Source: Desulfobacteraceae bacterium
GTDB lineage: Bacteria; Desulfobacterota; Desulfobacteria; Desulfobacterales; ETH-SRB1
DNA length: 39,471 bases
Direction of reading: 5' to 3'
Assembly (NCBI GenBank): GCA_013792055.1
Contig: VMSQ01000189.1
Location: forward strand, 1 to 39,471
The position numbers were made by a program, and so were the translations under genes. The notes under the pieces were generated by a model. The model searched no databases, had not been told where the DNA came from, and saw nothing but the letters and a program-made list of their open reading frames with translations. Shown in pieces: positions 16,872 through 27,044 of the stretch. The stretch's first letter is position 1. Each line of letters begins with the position of its first letter.

Positions 16872-18017
16872 TCAGCCCTTGGCCGGGTCGCAAGGAACTG
16901 TCGGTATTAAGCCTGCCGCTCCAAGGGCGTTATCATCCTTTGCTCCGGGACGGTTTTCGGAGGAACTTACTTCCGCACGCAGCTTGGGCAGGCTGTTGGG
17001 ATAGTTTTTCTGTATAAAGTCAAGTAATTTTTCTCTAACCTCGCAGCGCAGGTTCCAAGCGGTGGAGGCATCGGCGGCGCTCATCAGCGCCCGCAGAGCC
17101 ATGACCCGCTCGGTGGTATCGGTGACCTGCAGGCCCCAGACTTTACCGTCCCAGTGTGCCGAGGTTTTCAGTATCCGGTGCAGTTCATTGCGGATGGTCT
17201 CCACCGGCACGGTGTAGTCCACGTAGAGAAAAACGGTCCCCAGCAAATCCGCGCTAATCCGGGTCCAGTTCTGGAAGGGTTTTTCGATAAAATAAGTAAC
17301 CGGCACAATCAACCGTCTCTGATCCCAGATTCGGATCACCACATATGTCAGGGTGATTTCCTCAATTCGCCCCCATTCATTTTCTACGATGACAACGTCG
17401 TCCACCCGGACCGGCTGCGTGAAAGCAATCTGCAACCCGGCGATAAAGGTGGCAATGGTTCGTTGGGCCGCCATTCCGACGATAACCCCGATAATTCCGG
17501 CCGAGGCCAGAAGAGTGGTACCGAATTGACGGATTTTCTCAAAGGTCATGAGCATGGTAGAAAATGCCAGGATCAGGATCACAGCGGTGACGATACGGTT
17601 TAAGATCCTGATTTGGGTATGAATTTTTCGGGAGGCCAAGTTGTCTTGCACATCTAACCGGAAACGCCGGCCGAGCCAATCTTCCAGTACTTTGGTCAAC
17701 TGAATCAGCAGCCAGGCTATCGACCAGATCAGAAGGATCACCAGGATTTGTTTGGGCACACCCATAATCCGGTTGTCGGGAAAGGTCATTTCCAGGGTGG
17801 GCAGGAATATATGCACGCTGAGCAGGACCACCAGCCAGCGGGCGGGGCGCCGGCAATGCAGCATAAAAGATTCCCGCACGCTGCCGGCTTCGGGCCGGAA
17901 AAATTTAACCGCCAGCCTGAAGAGCAGGTAGTCAAGAAGAAATCCGGACAGGACTGCTCCGGCCAGGAGGGCGGCAGCCCACAAAAAAAAATCAAGATTT
18001 TGAATGTTCGCCGGCAT
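16872..18017 (-). CDS. MscS-family mechanosensitive channel
   Basis: A 381-residue inner-membrane protein. Membrane helices are predicted at about 10-36, 59-75, 88-107 and 138-157, followed by the pore-lining helix and beta domain of MscS: LLASAGIIGVIVGMAAQRTIATFIAGLQIAFTQP (about 169-202), then VRVDDVVIVENEWGRIEEITLTYVVIRIWDQRRLIVP. The arrangement is closest to the mid-sized MscS/YbdG-like family. These channels open when membrane tension rises and release solutes on hypo-osmotic shock. The ATG has a good AAGGAAGG site. It is the last gene of the minus-strand trehalose/glucan operon, 41 bp after otsA, supporting an osmotic role for the cluster. Confidence 0.93.
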   Translation of the reverse strand: MPANIQNLDFFLWAAALLAGAVLSGFLLDYLLFRLAVKFFRPEAGSVRESFMLHCRRPARWLVVLLSVHIFLPTLEMTFPDNRIMGVPKQILVILLIWSIAWLLIQLTKVLEDWLGRRFRLDVQDNLASRKIHTQIRILNRIVTAVILILAFSTMLMTFEKIRQFGTTLLASAGIIGVIVGMAAQRTIATFIAGLQIAFTQPVRVDDVVIVENEWGRIEEITLTYVVIRIWDQRRLIVPVTYFIEKPFQNWTRISADLLGTVFLYVDYTVPVETIRNELHRILKTSAHWDGKVWGLQVTDTTERVMALRALMSAADASTAWNLRCEVREKLLDFIQKNYPNSLPKLRAEVSSSENRPGAKDDNALGAAGLIPTVPCDPAKG

Positions 18018-18058
18018 TTTTACATTCCTTCCTTATCCGAGTTTGGATAAATTGTTGG

Positions 18059-20236
18059 TTAGGCCTTATGGCGGGATATTTTTTTTAACGCTTTTTTTAA
18101 AAAGTCCCGAAATGTGGCTGGATCGATCACCGTAAAGTCAGCCCGGGTTTCTTCGCTGCCGACTTTGACGCTGATCAGGTTTTCGTGTTCCAGTTGAAAC
18201 ATACTTTCGTCGGTCTCATCATCCCCGGCGCAAAGTACGGCGTCATAATGATGCAACTTGATAAAGTGTTCCATAACCAGTCCCTTGCTAAGCTGCAGGG
18301 AGCTGACTTCCACGATCTTTTTCCCCCGGTAGATTGCCACCGGTTGGTTCGAAAGCATTTCATGCAGTTCACCCGCCAGTTCACCGGCTTTCCAGGCGCC
18401 GAATTCCGGGTCGGACTTGCGATAATGCCAGACCACCGACGTGGTTTTCACTTCCACGGCGCTGCCCGGCGTGGAAGCAGAAAAGTCCTTGAAAATATTA
18501 GTGACCGCGGGCATCCATGACAGGTCTGCCGTGGGGTTCATGGTCTTCCAGGCCGAATCCCCCGGGCCTTTATAAAAATAGCCGTGTTCGGCCACCAATA
18601 TAAAACGATAGCCGGAGAACCATTGATCCATATCTTCCCTTTTCCGGCCGGCGATAAGGTAAACATCCAAATTTTTCAGGGCACTGAGCATGGCAAATAG
18701 CTTCTTGATATCTTCGTGCGGATACGCGTCGGATGGTTTATCGTGGAGTTCACACAAGGTTCCGTCGTAATCCAGGAAAAAAGCGGTGCGCCGGGATCGC
18801 CAAAAGGGCTTAAACGCCGGCAGTGAGAGTTTGAGCGTAGCAATCAGGGTTAGATCTTTGCGGGTGATATGGGTCAAGCTGCTGAGAAAAGAGCGGGCCC
18901 AAAAAGCCGCGTCATTTTTCATCACCGATTCCCGCATGGGCGCCATCAGGTATCTTTTTTCATTTTCCGGCAAATCCAACGCCAACTGAAGCGCTTCAGC
19001 GACCTGGTTGACATCGTAAGGATTTACGACCAAGGCGTTGAACAACTCCTGCGCAGCGCCGGCAAATTCACTCAGGATCAGAACCCCGCTTTTCTCTTTC
19101 CGACAGGCGATATATTCCTTGGCAACCAGGTTCATGCCGTCCATCAACGGGGTCACCAGGGCCACATCAGCCAGCGCGTACAGAGCGCACAATTCGCTGA
19201 AATTTACAGACTTATGCATAAAATGAATCGGGATGTTGGTAATGGTGGAAAACTTGCCGTTAATTTTACTGATCTTCAACTCCACGGTTTTGGACAAGTC
19301 CCTATAGGTTTGCACCTCCCCCCGGGAAGGCACACTGATAAAGATAAACACCAGGTCGTCACAAGGGCCGTAGCGGTTCAAAAAAATCTCGATTGCGTCC
19401 AGGCGACGGGGAATACCCTTGGTATAATCCAGACGTTCCACACTCAGGATAATCTTTTTGTCCTTATATACTTTGCGGTAGCGGGCCAGGCGGTTGTGGA
19501 AATTTTGCGTTTGCAATTCCTGTTGAAATTTGGCGGCGTTGATGCCGATCGGATAGACCCCCAAAAAGGTTTTGCGGTTGCCGTGGATGATATGATCCAT
19601 CTGTGATTCCAGACCCAGCAGGCGCAGTGCCGTGCTGCGGAAGTGACGTAAATACCCATATGTATGAAATCCGATCAGGTCGGCGCCGAGTATTCCCCAC
19701 AGCAGTTCATCCCGGTTTGGATGGCAGCGAAATAATTCATAAGAGGGAAATGGCGTGTGCAGAAAAAATCCGATTTTCAGGCCCGGCCGCGCTTTCCGCA
19801 ACAGGGCCGGCAGCAGGAGCAAATGATAATCATGAATCCAGACCATGTCGTTCGGGCGGGCCAGTTCCAGTGTCTTTTCGGCAAAGCAAGAATTAACGTT
19901 GCAATAATCATCAAACCAGCTTTTGTCATAGCGCGAATAGGTGGCCATGTAATGCAGCAGCGGCCACAAGCTGGCGTTGGCAAAGCCGTTGTAATATCCG
20001 GCGATCTCCTTTTTGCTCAGGAAAATCGGATAGTAACGGTATTGTGCTTCTATTTTCCGTTCAATTTCCTGACGGCGCCGGCGGTCGGTAATCGCACCAC
20101 CGGCCCACCCCACCCATCGCAGATCAAAGTCGTGGCTTATCCCTTCCATGGCGGTTACCAGCCCGCCGGCGGATTTTCGGATGGTTTTGCCGATGGTTAT
20201 CGGCAGCCTGTTGGAAACATTTATCAGTCGTCTCAT
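18059..20236 (-). CDS. otsA: Bifunctional trehalose-6-phosphate synthase/phosphatase (OtsA-OtsB fusion)
   Basis: A 725-residue fusion starting at the ATG at 20236 ([13 protein letters not shown]), which has a GGGAG site nine bases upstream. A TTG at 20272 overlapping the malQ stop is less likely. Residues 1 to about 465 are a GT20 synthase: HDYHL (135-139), HTPFPS (160-165), [13 protein letters not shown] and [14 protein letters not shown] bind glucose-6-phosphate and the nucleotide sugar. Residues from about 480 carry a HAD phosphatase: [10 protein letters not shown] with D489 and D491, LIAGRKRE and GDDETDE. The protein makes trehalose from UDP- or ADP-glucose and glucose-6-phosphate in two steps. 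Such fusions occur in several bacteria and in eukaryotes. A second OtsB domain exists in the opposite gene at 12734. Confidence 0.95.
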   Translation of the reverse strand: MRRLINVSNRLPITIGKTIRKSAGGLVTAMEGISHDFDLRWVGWAGGAITDRRRRQEIERKIEAQYRYYPIFLSKKEIAGYYNGFANASLWPLLHYMATYSRYDKSWFDDYCNVNSCFAEKTLELARPNDMVWIHDYHLLLLPALLRKARPGLKIGFFLHTPFPSYELFRCHPNRDELLWGILGADLIGFHTYGYLRHFRSTALRLLGLESQMDHIIHGNRKTFLGVYPIGINAAKFQQELQTQNFHNRLARYRKVYKDKKIILSVERLDYTKGIPRRLDAIEIFLNRYGPCDDLVFIFISVPSRGEVQTYRDLSKTVELKISKINGKFSTITNIPIHFMHKSVNFSELCALYALADVALVTPLMDGMNLVAKEYIACRKEKSGVLILSEFAGAAQELFNALVVNPYDVNQVAEALQLALDLPENEKRYLMAPMRESVMKNDAAFWARSFLSSLTHITRKDLTLIATLKLSLPAFKPFWRSRRTAFFLDYDGTLCELHDKPSDAYPHEDIKKLFAMLSALKNLDVYLIAGRKREDMDQWFSGYRFILVAEHGYFYKGPGDSAWKTMNPTADLSWMPAVTNIFKDFSASTPGSAVEVKTTSVVWHYRKSDPEFGAWKAGELAGELHEMLSNQPVAIYRGKKIVEVSSLQLSKGLVMEHFIKLHHYDAVLCAGDDETDESMFQLEHENLISVKVGSEETRADFTVIDPATFRDFLKKALKKISRHKA

Positions 20237-20268
20237 GTTACAATACTCCCGGTTCACTCCCTCTGAGA

Positions 20269-21762
20269 TCAAGTTCTACCATATAATTCGGTCATCTCCC
20301 GCAGCATATCTGACACGAGCGGGGTTAGCCGCCCCTCTTGCAGCCGCCACTGCCAGTTGCCCCCGGCTCTGGCTGGATGGTTCATCCGGGATTCTTGCCC
20401 GAGTCCAAGAAGGTCCTGCATGGAGATGACGGCAATGTTTGCAACGGACATCATGGCCAGGCGAATCATCTCCAGGTGAATTTCCGACGCATCAACGTTT
20501 CGACCCATGTAGTGCAACAGCCGCCTGCGATCCTGGGGGCTCGCTTCGTTGTCATACCACCCCCGGACCGTGTTGTTGTCATGGGTCCCGGGATAAACCA
20601 CGCAATTGCGTTCGAAGTTGTGCGGCGCATGGAGGTTTGTGGGAAGCGATTCATCGAACGCAAACAAAAGGACTTTCATGCCGGGAAATCCGAATGTGCG
20701 CATCACTTCCCTGACATCTGCGGTGATAATGCCAAGGTCTTCGGCAACAATCGGCAGGCAGGCCAACCTTTTGCGCAACTGTTTAAATAGGTCTTCAGCC
20801 GAAGCTTCAACCCACTTTCCGTTAAGGGCGGTTGTTTCGTCTGCCGGAACCTCCCAGCAGGCAACCAGCCCTCGAAAATGATCGATTCTGACCATATCGA
20901 ACCAATCCAGATTACGTGCCGTCCGCTCCACCCACCAGTCATATTTTCTTTCCTTGAGCACATCCCAGCGGTAAACCGGGGTTCCCCAGAGCTGCCCGCT
21001 GGAACTGAAGTAATCAGGGGGCACGCCGGACACCACCAGCGGCTTTTTGTTTGGGTCGAGTTTGAAAATGTCGGCGTGCGCCCAGACGTCCGCACTCTCA
21101 TATTTCATATAAATCGGAATATCTCCAAAAACCCGGATATTTTTTTGGTTGCAATAGGTTTTAAGCGCGCGCCACTGTTTCGCAAAGATATACTGAAGGA
21201 ATTTGTCCCGTTCAACGAGGTCGCCATGCTCTCTTTGAGCGGACGTCAAAGAGCGCGCATCCCGGTCCCGGATATCTTGCGGCCAGTTTGCCCAGGACGC
21301 CCCTTTAAAATGGGTCTTAAGCGCGCTGAACAGAGAAAAATCGTCGAGCCAAAAGGCATTTTTACGGCAGAACCTGTCAAATTCAACGGTCTTTCCGCAG
21401 GTTCTGAAGCGCTCATGGGCCAGGTTAAACAGGCTTTCTTTGTAAGTTCGTACGGCTTTAAAATCCACGCGGTCGTCTGAAAATGGCGGCCTGGAAGCCA
21501 GATCCTGCGGCAGGAGTAAACCCTCTTCCACCAGTAGCTCCGGGCTGATCACCAAGGGATTGCCTGCAAATGCCGAAATGCCGAAATAGGGTGAGCCAAA
21601 AACCGGATCCGCCGGGGTCAACGGTAAAATCTGCCAGATTTGCTGCCCGGATTCTGAGAGAAAATCCGCGAACCGGTAGGCTCGGGGCCCCATGTCCCCA
21701 ATGCCGAAGACGGATGGAAGGGACGTGAGGTGAAGAAGAATTCCGCTGGCTCTATTTATCAT
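20269..21762 (-). CDS. malQ: 4-alpha-glucanotransferase (amylomaltase, GH77)
   Basis: A 497-residue GH77 enzyme that transfers alpha-1,4-glucan segments between chains and releases glucose. It opens with the family pattern ASGILLHLTSLPSVFGIGDMG, then SPYFGISAFAGNPLVISPELL. The catalytic motifs are VRIDHFRG (D294), VAEDLG (E341) and GTHDNNTVRGW (D395), with spacings like those of E. coli MalQ. Its size matches the compact bacterial amylomaltase. It starts at an ATG with a strong AAAGGAGG site. The start overlaps the treY stop by 11 bp, so translation is coupled. In this operon it would remodel the maltodextrins generated by TreY, GH57 and glucan turnover. Confidence 0.96.
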   Translation of the reverse strand: MINRASGILLHLTSLPSVFGIGDMGPRAYRFADFLSESGQQIWQILPLTPADPVFGSPYFGISAFAGNPLVISPELLVEEGLLLPQDLASRPPFSDDRVDFKAVRTYKESLFNLAHERFRTCGKTVEFDRFCRKNAFWLDDFSLFSALKTHFKGASWANWPQDIRDRDARSLTSAQREHGDLVERDKFLQYIFAKQWRALKTYCNQKNIRVFGDIPIYMKYESADVWAHADIFKLDPNKKPLVVSGVPPDYFSSSGQLWGTPVYRWDVLKERKYDWWVERTARNLDWFDMVRIDHFRGLVACWEVPADETTALNGKWVEASAEDLFKQLRKRLACLPIVAEDLGIITADVREVMRTFGFPGMKVLLFAFDESLPTNLHAPHNFERNCVVYPGTHDNNTVRGWYDNEASPQDRRRLLHYMGRNVDASEIHLEMIRLAMMSVANIAVISMQDLLGLGQESRMNHPARAGGNWQWRLQEGRLTPLVSDMLREMTELYGRT

Positions 21763-24580
21763 GGGGGGACCTCCTTTTGCTGATCAACATGGCAACTGGA
21801 AAATACTTCAAGATCTCGGCGATTCGAAGTGAGGTCCTTGCAGAAAAGGACTCACGGGTAAAGACATCTTCCCAGTACGCCGAATGGCCTTCAGGCAGAA
21901 AGACTTCGGTATCCTGCCAGATCGGGATACCGAGCGGAAAATTTCCGATCCTTGCCAGGCCGGTAAAAAACCGGGGCGCTATGGTTACGCTTGTTGAACT
22001 TCCATCGGACCTGGCAAAGGCAAGCACATGCTCCCGATATTTGCCGCAGACGCTCAGAGGCAGATAGGTTCCGGAATCGAAAACAGCTCGGTATCGATTC
22101 CTCGCCCGCAGTGCCGTGCTGATCAAAAAGAGCTTTAGCTTGCCGTCTGCCGGATCCGACAATAGGTCGCCGATCAAGCCCAGTGGGTCGCAAGCGGTCT
22201 TTTTGTCGATCTTTTCAAGAAATGTTCTGCGGTGGTCAAAATCGACCGTCCTGCGATTGTCAGGATCCACCAGATTCAAATCCCACAGTTCGGCGCCCTG
22301 GTAAAAATCCGGAACCCCCGGGGCGGTTATTTTTATCAATACCTGTGAAAGGGAGTTTAAAATCCCATACCAGGCAACCTTCTGCTGGAACGGTAAAAAT
22401 TCGCTTAAAAAAAGATTTTCTTCGCCGGGAGATAAAACCGCTTCTGCAAAAGCAGCCAGGGCTTCCTCATATGCGCTGTTGGGCGTCAGCCATCCGGTAT
22501 TGACTTTAGCCTCCCTGGCCGCTTTAACCACATACGCTTTTATTCTTTCAATAAACAGAGGCAGTTCCCGGTCGTAAAACGGGAAGGTGCCAATCAGGGT
22601 CTGATATAAAAAATACTCTTCATTTTTATCCGGAGCAGGCGCCCCGTTGACCATTTTTTTGCGGTCCCGGTTGATAGCGTGCCAGCGGTCGATGGCCCTT
22701 TTCCATTCTCCGGGCAACTCGGAGAGAACATTGATCCGGGCGCGGACATCCTCCCCCCTCTTGCTGTCATGGGTCGCGGTGGTATTGAGCCCGTGGGGCC
22801 AGCATCTCGCCCGGGTTGTGTTGAATTCGTGAAACATCCGGCGGCGACAGCCGAAGCGTTCGGGGCTTGCCCCGACCTCATTGAGTGAAATCAGCCGGTT
22901 GTAGACATAAAAGAACGTATCTTCGTATCCCTTGGCCATCAGCGCGCTGCTGAGTTGCTGGAATTTCAGGGCCGTCCGGATCCACAACTTCTTGTTGATG
23001 TCGGCGGCGTTTTTGCCGGGGAGCGCTTTTTCGTAATCGAGCAGCAGCACGTGCTGGATCAAGGCCAGTTCAGGAGCCAGGTCCGGATTATCCCGGGATG
23101 CCCGTTGGATACAGGCCTGGATCAATTTCCGGTCCAGCGCACCGGCGCCCTCCGGGACGATGTAGGTGCGATAAACGGGAAGCCGGGTCAGGGTCTCGGC
23201 CAGGGCCCGTTTCAACCGGTTCGAGGTCATGTCTGCCCCCTGGCGAAGAGCGCCGGCGATCGGTTTCATCAGCCGGGCAAGATTATCAAGATCCCCGCTC
23301 ATCTGCCGGGTTAAAACCCGCTGTTTTATTTCCCGGAGGATATCGGGGCCGGTGGTATCCGGCCCGGTGAATTCCGCATATATTTTTTCAAACCGGTGTG
23401 CCTGCGCGCGGCGGCAGAACACCGCGTTTAACACGGCGCCAAATTCGTACCCGGTGGTACCCTGAACTGGCCAGTCTTGCGCAAGCGGTTCTTCGGGTCC
23501 CAGAATTTTTTCGACAACGATGTAAAGGTCTCCTGCCTTTTCTCTGAGTTTTCGCAGGTAGGCCGCCGGGTCATAAAGCCCGTCAATGTGGTCGATCCTC
23601 AGACCCGAAAACTGTTTTTTACGGCTAAGCCTGAAGATCAAATCATGGGTGTGATTAAACACCGCTTCGTTTTCGACCCGCAGGGCAATCAATTCATTGA
23701 TATCAAAAAACCGTCGATAGTTGATTTCCGTTGCAGCGACTTTCCAATAAGCGAGTCGATATATCTGTTGGCTAAGGAGCCGGTCGAGCGCATTGAAGCT
23801 TTCAGGAAAACCTTTTCTTCCATTGTACGCCCGAAGGGTCTTTTCGACAAGCTGCTGAAAAGGTTGCCGGGTGCAATAAAGATCCCATAAGGTGTTTTTT
23901 ATAAAATGCAATTGCTGCTTTTGCAAAGCGTCCATCTTATTGTTGCAAAGCGCATTGAGTTGGCGCCATAGATTCTGCAATACTGTGAAAATGGGGCGCT
24001 CTTTTTGCAGTCTTTTCTTAAATTCCGCCAGCAGATCGGCCAGGATTGCGACAAAGGTTTCTATCTTCACCGGAAAGCGCTGCCGGTAGTACTGAATCGA
24101 AAAACCGGCGGCGTCATACGCCAGCTTGATTTCTCCGTTTTCAAGGGATTCTCCGTAAGGACGACCCAAAAATGGCGCCAGCAGCCTGCCTTTCATATTC
24201 TCGGCCGGGTGGTCCCAGTCGATGTCAAAAAAATTATAATAGACTGATTGTGCGCCGTTTTCGAGGACATCCATAAGCATCAAGTTGCCGGGGTCAAAGG
24301 CCATGTGGTTGGGGACAATGTCCTGCAGCCACCCCAGGCGGTATGTTTTTACCGTTGCCATAAGCGTTTCAAATGCTGACAAACCGCCCAGTTCGGGATT
24401 CAGTTGGTTGGCGTCGGTGATGTCGTAGCCGTGAAGGCTCCCTTTTCCGGCTTTGAATATGGGAGCGGCGTAAACGTCGGAAATGCCGAGATCCGCAAGA
24501 TAGGAAATGACCTGGGCTGCGGTCTGAAAGCCGAAATCGGCATTAAACTGGAGCCGGTATGTCGCCATGGGAATCCGCAT
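21752..24580 (-). CDS. treY: Maltooligosyltrehalose synthase (TreY)
   Basis: A 942-residue GH13 enzyme that turns the reducing-end alpha-1,4 bond of a maltodextrin into an alpha,alpha-1,1 bond, making maltooligosyltrehalose. The start at 24580 ([12 protein letters not shown]) has an AAGGA site; upstream methionines would overlap the GH57 gene. The typical TreY opening [13 protein letters not shown] is followed by the acidic motifs [11 protein letters not shown] (D330), VVEKILG (E357) and [13 protein letters not shown], and by [24 protein letters not shown] near the C-terminus. The length (E. coli-type homologues are lacking; actinobacterial TreY is about 750-830) is greater than usual because of a long middle insertion around residues 150-300. 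It pairs with TreZ in the same operon. Confidence 0.95.
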   Translation of the reverse strand: MRIPMATYRLQFNADFGFQTAAQVISYLADLGISDVYAAPIFKAGKGSLHGYDITDANQLNPELGGLSAFETLMATVKTYRLGWLQDIVPNHMAFDPGNLMLMDVLENGAQSVYYNFFDIDWDHPAENMKGRLLAPFLGRPYGESLENGEIKLAYDAAGFSIQYYRQRFPVKIETFVAILADLLAEFKKRLQKERPIFTVLQNLWRQLNALCNNKMDALQKQQLHFIKNTLWDLYCTRQPFQQLVEKTLRAYNGRKGFPESFNALDRLLSQQIYRLAYWKVAATEINYRRFFDINELIALRVENEAVFNHTHDLIFRLSRKKQFSGLRIDHIDGLYDPAAYLRKLREKAGDLYIVVEKILGPEEPLAQDWPVQGTTGYEFGAVLNAVFCRRAQAHRFEKIYAEFTGPDTTGPDILREIKQRVLTRQMSGDLDNLARLMKPIAGALRQGADMTSNRLKRALAETLTRLPVYRTYIVPEGAGALDRKLIQACIQRASRDNPDLAPELALIQHVLLLDYEKALPGKNAADINKKLWIRTALKFQQLSSALMAKGYEDTFFYVYNRLISLNEVGASPERFGCRRRMFHEFNTTRARCWPHGLNTTATHDSKRGEDVRARINVLSELPGEWKRAIDRWHAINRDRKKMVNGAPAPDKNEEYFLYQTLIGTFPFYDRELPLFIERIKAYVVKAAREAKVNTGWLTPNSAYEEALAAFAEAVLSPGEENLFLSEFLPFQQKVAWYGILNSLSQVLIKITAPGVPDFYQGAELWDLNLVDPDNRRTVDFDHRRTFLEKIDKKTACDPLGLIGDLLSDPADGKLKLFLISTALRARNRYRAVFDSGTYLPLSVCGKYREHVLAFARSDGSSTSVTIAPRFFTGLARIGNFPLGIPIWQDTEVFLPEGHSAYWEDVFTRESFSARTSLRIAEILKYFPVAMLISKRRSPHDK

Positions 24581-24590
24581 GCAACCATCC

Positions 24591-27017
24591 TTACGAAATC
24601 GCCATGGAAAGCGCCTCTCCCAGAATTGTGAAGAGTTCCTTCCAGCGGATGGCATCCGCATCGCCTTCGGCGGACTTTTTCAGTACATCGAGATATAGGC
24701 TCTGGTGGATGCTGTGATAGTGGTTTTGAACCGTGCGGAGGTTCACCGTAAAGGATAAATTACGCGTCAGTGCGACCCCTGTTTCCAACTTTTCCAGCAA
24801 ACCGATGCCAAGCGGTTGGGCCATAAATTGTTCCATCATGGCTTCCAGGCGCTTTCTGAGCGCAAACTCCAGCGTTTTGTCGTCCAGGGACAGTCCCACC
24901 ATCCTGGCCTCCTCGAGCTGTGCGGCAATGTAAGCCGAGTCGAATGGCTCGCTTTCAAAAGCCTCTTGAAGCCTGGCATTAAGGACTATCTCGGCGGCCG
25001 TATACAGAACTTTCGGTTTGGGTATATTTAACTCCTGGATAAACCGCATCATCGGGGCGTTGTTTTGATATACCTGCCGGTAGACCGCCTCAGCTTCAGC
25101 CAGAGTCTGATCCAGGATCACGTCCATGATTTTGCGCTGTTCATCCCGGAAAATCGTTCTAAGGGAATACATGGCGGCAGCAAAGTGCTGGTCGAGCAGG
25201 CGCAGGGTTTCCGGAAAATCGGCCCGGTTGAACGGTTCGGAAACTTTCTCGATCAGCGCCAGGTAGGTCTCTTCTGACCCGTAGCCCCTTACGCCGCAGA
25301 CCAGGGTATGCTCCCCGAGGTGCAGGACTCCGAAGTAAAACCGGGCTGATTTTTGCGTTATCGTGGAGGTAATGTTTGCCCGTCCAAATACAAGCCTGGC
25401 CTTTCCGGTTTCGCTGATCCGGTAATCTTCCCGGGTGGCGGTATAACAATATACAGGGGCGGATGTGTCGTATTCATTGAACAGAGAACTCATTGCGTAA
25501 TGGGCGCACACCTTATCCAGATCGACCATGGCGGGTCTGACAAATTTTTCGTAAATCCGGCGCCCGTTGCCATGATCGGGTATATTGCTGTGTGCCTGCT
25601 CAAGAAGCTCCAGAAAACCGGATTCCATTTCGCGGCCGAACGTTTCCTGGAAAATCTGAAGAACCCGCCCCGCATACTGAATGATCTGGACGGTCTCGAT
25701 ACCGGACAGGTCGTCAAAAAACCATCCGCAACTGGTGTACATGAGCATGGCGTGGCGTTGAAGCTCAAGCAGCTTAAGCACAATGATCCGTTCCTCTGCG
25801 GTCAGTGTCCGGCTCGCGTGCCGGTCCAGAAAATGTTCCAGGTTTTGCGGGGATCGATTGAGAATGATCTCGATATAGTCATTTCGGGCTTCCCATGGAT
25901 CTTTAAGCAACGCTTGGGCCTTTTCTTTGTAGGCCGGGTTGACGGTGTCCCGCAGCCAGTCCAGGGCTGTCCGAAGCGGCTGCCGCCATTCCTGGCCCCA
26001 ATCTATATTTTGACCGGAGCAGCAGCCGCAGTCGGAGCGCCAGCGCTCAATGCCATGGACACAACTCCAGGATGTGTTCTCAAAGATTTCGACCTCATGT
26101 TCGGGTGGATATTTCTCCAGAAATTCCCCGTAATTGGTAATTTTTGCCGATCCTTGGGATTCAATGTAATGAAGGGCATAAGCCAGCGCCCTGTCCGCAA
26201 AGCGCCGGTGGTGGCCGTAAGTTTCTCCGTCCGTGGCGATATGTATCAGTTGCGGCCCTGAGCGGTCTTTTGAGAAAACATTTAAAAGCCGCTTGGCAAA
26301 GGCTTCGCCACTGACCAGAAGCCTTTCAAAAGCAATCGCTTTGGAAATGGGACCATCGTAGAAAAAAAGGGAAATGCTGCGCCCCGACGGAAGGTTCAAG
26401 CAATAGGCCCGGGAAGGATCGATATTTTCGCCGCTGACATCCTGCCAGGCTTCTTCACCTACAGGCCTGATTCGGTGCGCCTGGCGGGGCGCCAGAAGGG
26501 TAAAGCGGATCCCCAGCTCGGCGAGCACGTCCAGCGACTCCAGATCCACGGCGGTTTCCGGAAGCCACATTCCTTCGGGCTGTCGCCCGAACCGGTGCTC
26601 AAAGTCCCGGATGCCCCAGAGCACCTGGGTGTACTTGTCGCGGCGGTTGGCTAGTGGAAGAATCATGTGGTTATAGGCCTGGGCCATAGCCGAGCCGTGT
26701 CCTGAAAAGGTTTGCAGGCTTTCGCGATCCGCCTCCACTATGGCGGCATAAACATCCGGCGCCTTCTGCTCCAGCCATGCCAGCAGGGTCGGGCCGAAGT
26801 TGAAACTGATCCTGGCATAGTTGTTGACGATCTGGGCGATACGGGAGCGGTCATCGAGAATCCGCGAGGTGGCGTTGCTGGCATAGCATTCCGTTGTGAT
26901 CTTTTCGTTCCAGTCATGATAGGGATAGGCCGAATCCTGAAGCTCAATGGCTTCCAGCCAGGGATTATCCCGCGGCGGCTGGTAAAAGTGGCCGTGAATG
27001 CATATGTAATGATCCAT
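24591..27017 (-). CDS. GH57 family glycosidase with DUF3536 domain
   Basis: An 808-residue protein. The N-terminal half is a GH57 (beta/alpha)7 barrel: CIHGHFYQPPRDNPWLE (motif 1), GHGSAMAQAYNHMILPLANRRDK (motif 2), EGMWLPETAVD with the predicted nucleophile E154 and HIATDGETYGHH with D263. The C-terminal half is helical and matches the DUF3536 region that accompanies this subfamily. GH57 enzymes act on alpha-glucans as amylases, 4-alpha-glucanotransferases or branching enzymes; the DUF3536 subgroup is uncharacterised to my knowledge and is often found near trehalose and glycogen genes. Its ribosome binding site (AGGAG) is good. It is placed between treZ and treY, 10 bp before treY. Substrate and reaction are inferred from context only. 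Confidence 0.9.
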   Translation of the reverse strand: MDHYICIHGHFYQPPRDNPWLEAIELQDSAYPYHDWNEKITTECYASNATSRILDDRSRIAQIVNNYARISFNFGPTLLAWLEQKAPDVYAAIVEADRESLQTFSGHGSAMAQAYNHMILPLANRRDKYTQVLWGIRDFEHRFGRQPEGMWLPETAVDLESLDVLAELGIRFTLLAPRQAHRIRPVGEEAWQDVSGENIDPSRAYCLNLPSGRSISLFFYDGPISKAIAFERLLVSGEAFAKRLLNVFSKDRSGPQLIHIATDGETYGHHRRFADRALAYALHYIESQGSAKITNYGEFLEKYPPEHEVEIFENTSWSCVHGIERWRSDCGCCSGQNIDWGQEWRQPLRTALDWLRDTVNPAYKEKAQALLKDPWEARNDYIEIILNRSPQNLEHFLDRHASRTLTAEERIIVLKLLELQRHAMLMYTSCGWFFDDLSGIETVQIIQYAGRVLQIFQETFGREMESGFLELLEQAHSNIPDHGNGRRIYEKFVRPAMVDLDKVCAHYAMSSLFNEYDTSAPVYCYTATREDYRISETGKARLVFGRANITSTITQKSARFYFGVLHLGEHTLVCGVRGYGSEETYLALIEKVSEPFNRADFPETLRLLDQHFAAAMYSLRTIFRDEQRKIMDVILDQTLAEAEAVYRQVYQNNAPMMRFIQELNIPKPKVLYTAAEIVLNARLQEAFESEPFDSAYIAAQLEEARMVGLSLDDKTLEFALRKRLEAMMEQFMAQPLGIGLLEKLETGVALTRNLSFTVNLRTVQNHYHSIHQSLYLDVLKKSAEGDADAIRWKELFTILGEALSMAIS

Positions 27018-27044
27018 AATAACTCCTGTTCTTCCGTTTTAAAT

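Noticed and set aside
18869..19606. 245-codon plus-strand open frame inside otsA
   Set aside because: It is antisense to a clear OtsA domain, with no family motifs and no ribosome binding site; the high G+C favours long shadow frames here.
25353..26261. 302-codon plus-strand open frame inside the GH57 gene
   Set aside because: Entirely antisense to the conserved GH57/DUF3536 gene, with low-complexity, cysteine- and proline-scattered translation and no motif.
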